Shown in pieces: positions 5,184-7,941 of a stretch of 7,941 nucleotides of DNA. Each line of letters starts with the position of its first letter. Within the stretch, counting starts at the first letter, position 1. Both the position numbers and the translations under genes were made by a program. The notes under the pieces are model-generated. The model made no database searches. It had not been told where the DNA came from and worked only from the letters and a program-made list of their open reading frames with translations. The stretch is from the NCBI GenBank assembly GCA_964555675.1, contig CAZKTU010000280.1:1-7941 (forward strand), written 5' to 3'. This stretch comes from CAIWXH01 sp964555675. GTDB taxonomy: Bacteria > Chloroflexota > Chloroflexia > Chloroflexales > Chloroflexaceae.

Positions 5184-6950
5184 ATGGCTGTCTCGACCGC
5201 ACCCACCGCCCGCGCCCCCCTGAGTCGCCGCTGGCTCGTCGCCGGCCTGGTAGTGATTGTGCTTGCCATTCTCGCCGCCCTGGCCTTCAGCATTACGCAG
5301 GGCGGCGCCGCGACCAGCGTCGCCCTGCCCACAACGACCGTCGGCCGCGGCACCCTGGTCGCCACTGTCGCCGGCAGCGGCAGCATTGCCGCCGAGCAGA
5401 CTCTCGACCTGCCCTTCCGCGTCGCCGGCAGCGTCACCGAGGTGCTCGTGGCCGAGGGTGAGCTTGTGCAGGCCGGCCAGCCGCTGGCTCGCCTCGACAC
5501 CCGCGACCTCGCGCTGCAGGTGGCCAATGCCGAGGCCAGCCTGCAGAGCGCCGAGGCGCGGCTCGCCCAGCTGCTCGAGGGCAATGCCACACCCGAACAG
5601 CTCGCCGCCTCGCGGGCCAGTGTCGCCAGCGCCGAGGCCAACCTGGCCAAGACCCGCAGCGGTAACGTGACCGCGGCCGATATCGCCGAGGCCGAGGCCC
5701 AGGTCCGCTCGGCTCAGGCCACCCTCGACGATCTGCTCGCCGGCCCCAAGGCGGACACCCTGGCCAGCGCCCAGAGCAGCTACGACCAGGCCGTCGCCGA
5801 GCTCGCAAGCCAGCGCGCCAGCCTCTCTGCCGCCAAGACCACCGCCGAGTCGGCCCTGCTCCAGGCCGCCGAGAGCCTGCGCAACGCCCAGGATGAGTAC
5901 AGCCGGATCTACTGGGACAACCGCGAGCTCGAGAAGCTGCCCGGCGACCTGTCCCAGGCGCGCAAAGACGAGGAGGCCGCCGCGCTGCGGGCCGTCAGCA
6001 GCGCCGAGGAGAGCGTGCGCCAGCGCCAGGTCGCCCTCGACGAGAGCAAAGAGGCCGAGCGCACCGGCCTGGCGCGGGCCGAGGCTCAGCTGCGCAACGC
6101 CGACGAGCAGCTGCGCAGCACCCAGGCCGGCGCCGAGCAGGTCGAGATCGTCAAGGCGCAGGCCAGCCTCGACCAGGCCCAGGCCAACCTCCAGCGGCTG
6201 CGCCAGGGCGGCACGGCCGCCGATGTGGCGGCGGCGCAGGCCGGCCTCGACCAGGCCCAGGCCAACCTGGACCAGCTGTCGGCCCCCGCCACGGCAACCG
6301 ACCTGTCCCAGCAAGAGGCGGCCGTCGCCCAGGCTCGCAATAACCTCGCGCAGGCGCGCCTGAACCTCGAGCAGGCCACCCTGAGCGCCCCCTTCGGCGG
6401 GATCGTGACGGCCGTGAATATTGTACCGGGCAGCGAGGCCTCGAGCGCCGCGCCCGCGCTGACCCTGGTGAATCGCGACCCGCTGCACATCGACCTGCGC
6501 CTCAGCGAGAACGACGCGGCCCAGGTGACGGTGGGTATGCCCGTGGAGCTCAGTATCGACGCGCTGCCCGACTGGGCGACCGAGGGCACGGTCAGCTACG
6601 TGGCCCCGGCGGCCGAGACGACTAATGACGTCGTGACCTACAGGGTGCGAGTGGCCTTCCCCGACACTGACGCCGCGGTGAAGGTGGGGATGACCGCCAA
6701 CCTGGAGATCCGCACCGCCACGCGCGAGGATGTCTTGCTGGTGCCGAACACGGCGCTGCAGCCCAAGGGCGCCGGGCGGGTGGTGCTGGTGCAGGACGCC
6801 GACGGCACGACCAGCGAGGTCGAGGTGCAGACCGGCCTGAGCGACGGTGTGCAGACCGAGCTGCTCGGCGGCCTGCCCGAGGGCGCCGTGATCGTCATCA
6901 ACCCCAACGCCGCTGCCCCCGGCGCGGGCGGCGGCCTCTTCGGAAACTAA
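5184..6950 (+). CDS. MacA/HlyD-type efflux periplasmic-adaptor-like subunit (membrane fusion protein)
   Basis: 588-residue membrane-anchored adaptor that would couple an ABC exporter to the cell envelope. A cytoplasmic tail with SRR precedes one transmembrane helix at about 17-37. The first half of the biotinyl-lipoyl-like domain is about 52-108 (VAGSVTEVLVAEGELVQAGQPLARLD region). A very long alpha-helical coiled-coil hairpin runs about 109-398. The second lipoyl half begins at LSAPFGGIVTAVNIVPGSEAS (400-420), a beta-barrel follows (431-515), then a membrane-proximal domain and a Gly-rich end. MacA-type proteins are commonly about 370-400 residues; the extra length is in the hairpin, built of 26-27-residue repeats with consensus A.A.L..A.A.L..L..G plus a non-repeating middle containing YSRIYWDN. 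The stop lies 12 nt before the ATPase gene, with AAGGA between. Expected partners are the next two genes; the substrate is unknown. Confidence 0.9.
   Translation: MAVSTAPTARAPLSRRWLVAGLVVIVLAILAALAFSITQGGAATSVALPTTTVGRGTLVATVAGSGSIAAEQTLDLPFRVAGSVTEVLVAEGELVQAGQPLARLDTRDLALQVANAEASLQSAEARLAQLLEGNATPEQLAASRASVASAEANLAKTRSGNVTAADIAEAEAQVRSAQATLDDLLAGPKADTLASAQSSYDQAVAELASQRASLSAAKTTAESALLQAAESLRNAQDEYSRIYWDNRELEKLPGDLSQARKDEEAAALRAVSSAEESVRQRQVALDESKEAERTGLARAEAQLRNADEQLRSTQAGAEQVEIVKAQASLDQAQANLQRLRQGGTAADVAAAQAGLDQAQANLDQLSAPATATDLSQQEAAVAQARNNLAQARLNLEQATLSAPFGGIVTAVNIVPGSEASSAAPALTLVNRDPLHIDLRLSENDAAQVTVGMPVELSIDALPDWATEGTVSYVAPAAETTNDVVTYRVRVAFPDTDAAVKVGMTANLEIRTATREDVLLVPNTALQPKGAGRVVLVQDADGTTSEVEVQTGLSDGVQTELLGGLPEGAVIVINPNAAAPGAGGGLFGN
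6155..6268 (+). repeat. Direct repeat in the adaptor hairpin, 36 bp, period 78 bp
   Basis: Positions 6155-6190 and 6233-6268 match except for one base (6165 A, 6243 G). The offset is 78 bp, or 26 codons, giving two KAQASLDQAQANL / AAQAGLDQAQANL units. This marks recent duplication or conversion within an older array of helical repeats. Confidence 0.8.
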
Positions 6951-6962
6951 AGGAAACAAGCT

Positions 6963-7649
6963 ATGCATCCAACGATTGCCATCCGCGACCTGACCAAGAT
7001 CTACCGCATGGGCGACATCGAGGTCGGTGCGCTCCAGGGGGTCAGCTTCGCGATCGAGCCGGGCGAGTTCGTGGCGATCATGGGCCCGAGCGGCAGCGGC
7101 AAGAGCACCCTGATGAACATGATTGGCTGCCTGGACACGCCCAGCGGCGGCAGCTACCAGCTCGACGGGGTCGAGGTGGCCAGCCTCTCGGGCGACGACC
7201 TGTCGCTGGTGCGGGCGCGCAAGCTGGGCTTCGTCTTCCAGCAGTACATGCTGCTGCCGCGCCAGCCGGCCCTGCGCCAGGTCGAGATGCCCCTGATCTA
7301 CCGCGGGGTGCCGACCGCCGAGCGCCATCGTCGCGCCACTATCGCCCTGCAGATCGTGGGCATGGGCAAGCGCATGGACCACAAGCCGACCGAGCTCTCG
7401 GGCGGCCAGCAACAGCGCGTGGCCATCGCCCGCGCGCTGGTGGGCAGCCCCGCGGTGCTGCTGGCCGACGAGCCCACCGGGGCCCTGGATAGCAAGACCA
7501 GCGTCGAGATTATGCACATCCTCCAGCGGCTCAACCGCGAGCAGGGCATCACGATCGTGCTGGTGACCCACGAGGCCGACATCGCCGCCTACGCCCGCCG
7601 GGTGCTGGTTATGCGCGACGGCCTGCTCGTCGAAGATCGCCGTAATTAA
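6963..7649 (+). CDS. ABC transporter ATP-binding protein, MacB/LolD family
   Basis: 228-residue cytoplasmic ATPase subunit powering the exporter formed with the flanking adaptor and permease. Walker A GPSGSGKST at 41-49; Q-loop in FVFQQYMLLPR at 90-100; signature LSGGQQQRVAIARAL at 145-159; Walker B AVLLADE at 164-170 with E170 catalytic; D-loop ALDS at 174-177; switch histidine H203 in VTHE. All catalytic motifs are complete and the length is normal for the family. GCLDTPSGGSYQLDG at 55-69 and the LLPR segment are typical of MacB/LolD/FtsE-like ATPases. After the Q-loop it reads ALRQVEMPL where ALENVELPL is usual, a mild divergence. AAGGA sits 8 nt before the ATG. The permease gene starts 24 nt after the stop. 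Confidence 0.95.
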   Translation: MHPTIAIRDLTKIYRMGDIEVGALQGVSFAIEPGEFVAIMGPSGSGKSTLMNMIGCLDTPSGGSYQLDGVEVASLSGDDLSLVRARKLGFVFQQYMLLPRQPALRQVEMPLIYRGVPTAERHRRATIALQIVGMGKRMDHKPTELSGGQQQRVAIARALVGSPAVLLADEPTGALDSKTSVEIMHILQRLNREQGITIVLVTHEADIAAYARRVLVMRDGLLVEDRRN

Positions 7650-7673
7650 GCTTTTGCCACAAGGAGAACCGCT

Positions 7674-7941
7674 GTGACAACGACAGTCGCCCCAGGCGCG
7701 CCGGCAGACAGCACCGAGCCGCGCCCCGAGCTTGCCGACCTGCCCATCCTCGCGCCCCTGGGCGCTGAAGGGAACTCGACGGTGGGCGTCGGCGAGGTGG
7801 TACGCCTGGCCTTCGATAGCCTGTTCGCCAATAAGGTGCGCGCCTTCCTGACCATGCTCGGCGTGATCATCGGCGTGGCCTCGGTGGTCGCCCTGCTCTC
7901 GATCGGCAACGGCGCCAGCGACGCGATCACCGCCTCGGTGG
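7674..7941 (+). CDS. MacB-like ABC transporter permease (FtsX family), 3' end outside window
   Basis: Only the first 89 codons are present. GTG 7674 is preceded by AAGGAG (7661-7666) with a 7-nt spacer. Residues 1-40 are a polar, Pro/Ala-rich N-terminal extension; then LAFDSLFANKVRAFLTMLGVIIGVASVVALLSIGNGAS (in parts, 45-82) matches the start of MacB permeases, with the amphipathic leader and first transmembrane helix from about 58 to 76. The family continues with a large extracytoplasmic domain and three more helices near the C-terminus, which would lie beyond the edge. The 40-residue extension is longer than I expect for stand-alone MacB permeases. It is the third gene of the efflux operon. 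Confidence 0.9.
   Translation, partial: MTTTVAPGAPADSTEPRPELADLPILAPLGAEGNSTVGVGEVVRLAFDSLFANKVRAFLTMLGVIIGVASVVALLSIGNGASDAITASV

Noticed and set aside
6155..6268. Direct repeats considered as a CRISPR or mobile-element signal
   Set aside because: Only two copies, in frame and coding for coiled-coil repeats; no spacers, terminal inverted repeats or target-site duplications.
4848..7571. A 907-codon open frame on the minus strand opposite the adaptor and ATPase genes
   Set aside because: It is antisense to two clearly identified genes, its product is low-complexity Gly/Leu/Ala/His-rich with no recognisable domain, and long antisense frames are common in high-GC DNA.
7646..7930. 94-codon minus strand frame opposite the permease start
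   Set aside because: Antisense to a clear MacB-like N-terminus; Arg/Ser/Thr-rich with no domain.

Overview
The window is high-GC bacterial DNA, with strong G/C bias at third codon positions and Shine-Dalgarno sites before nearly every gene. It contains one run of exactly 100 N, so it comes from a scaffolded, possibly metagenomic, assembly. The gene families (PxKF-domain secreted protein, PqqD-like domain protein, MacAB-type exporter with a very long repetitive adaptor hairpin, NarL-type two-component pair) and the composition suggest Chloroflexota, perhaps Chloroflexia. This is an inference from gene style; no taxonomic marker gene is present.

Left block, positions 1-2841, + strand: a compact gene group of (1) a glycosyltransferase with the signature residues of the polypeptide GalNAc-transferase fold, (2) a second family-2-type glycosyltransferase, (3) a protein that starts with a PqqD-like domain, continues into a twin-arginine (Tat) motif and, beyond the assembly gap, ends in a Thr-rich linker and a PxKF domain, and (4) a 55-residue TatA that I translated directly from the sequence. 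A perfect 14-bp hairpin separates (3) and (4). Read together, these could make, glycosylate and export a folded surface protein through Tat. The parts are seen; the joint function is inferred.

Middle block, 2842-4974, - strand: a NarL/FixJ response regulator and a six-helix membrane histidine kinase, overlapping by ATGA and transcribed away from the right block. A hairpin lies between the converging tatA and response-regulator genes.

Intergenic 4975-5183: a divergent regulatory region with a 9-bp inverted repeat, a third half-site 21 bp from the first, and a separate 17-bp palindrome. It is a likely operator region for the response regulator.

Right block, 5184-7941, + strand: a MacA-like membrane fusion protein, a MacB/LolD-type ABC ATPase and the start of a MacB-like permease that runs off the right edge. 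This looks like an efflux or envelope-export system controlled by the divergent two-component pair.
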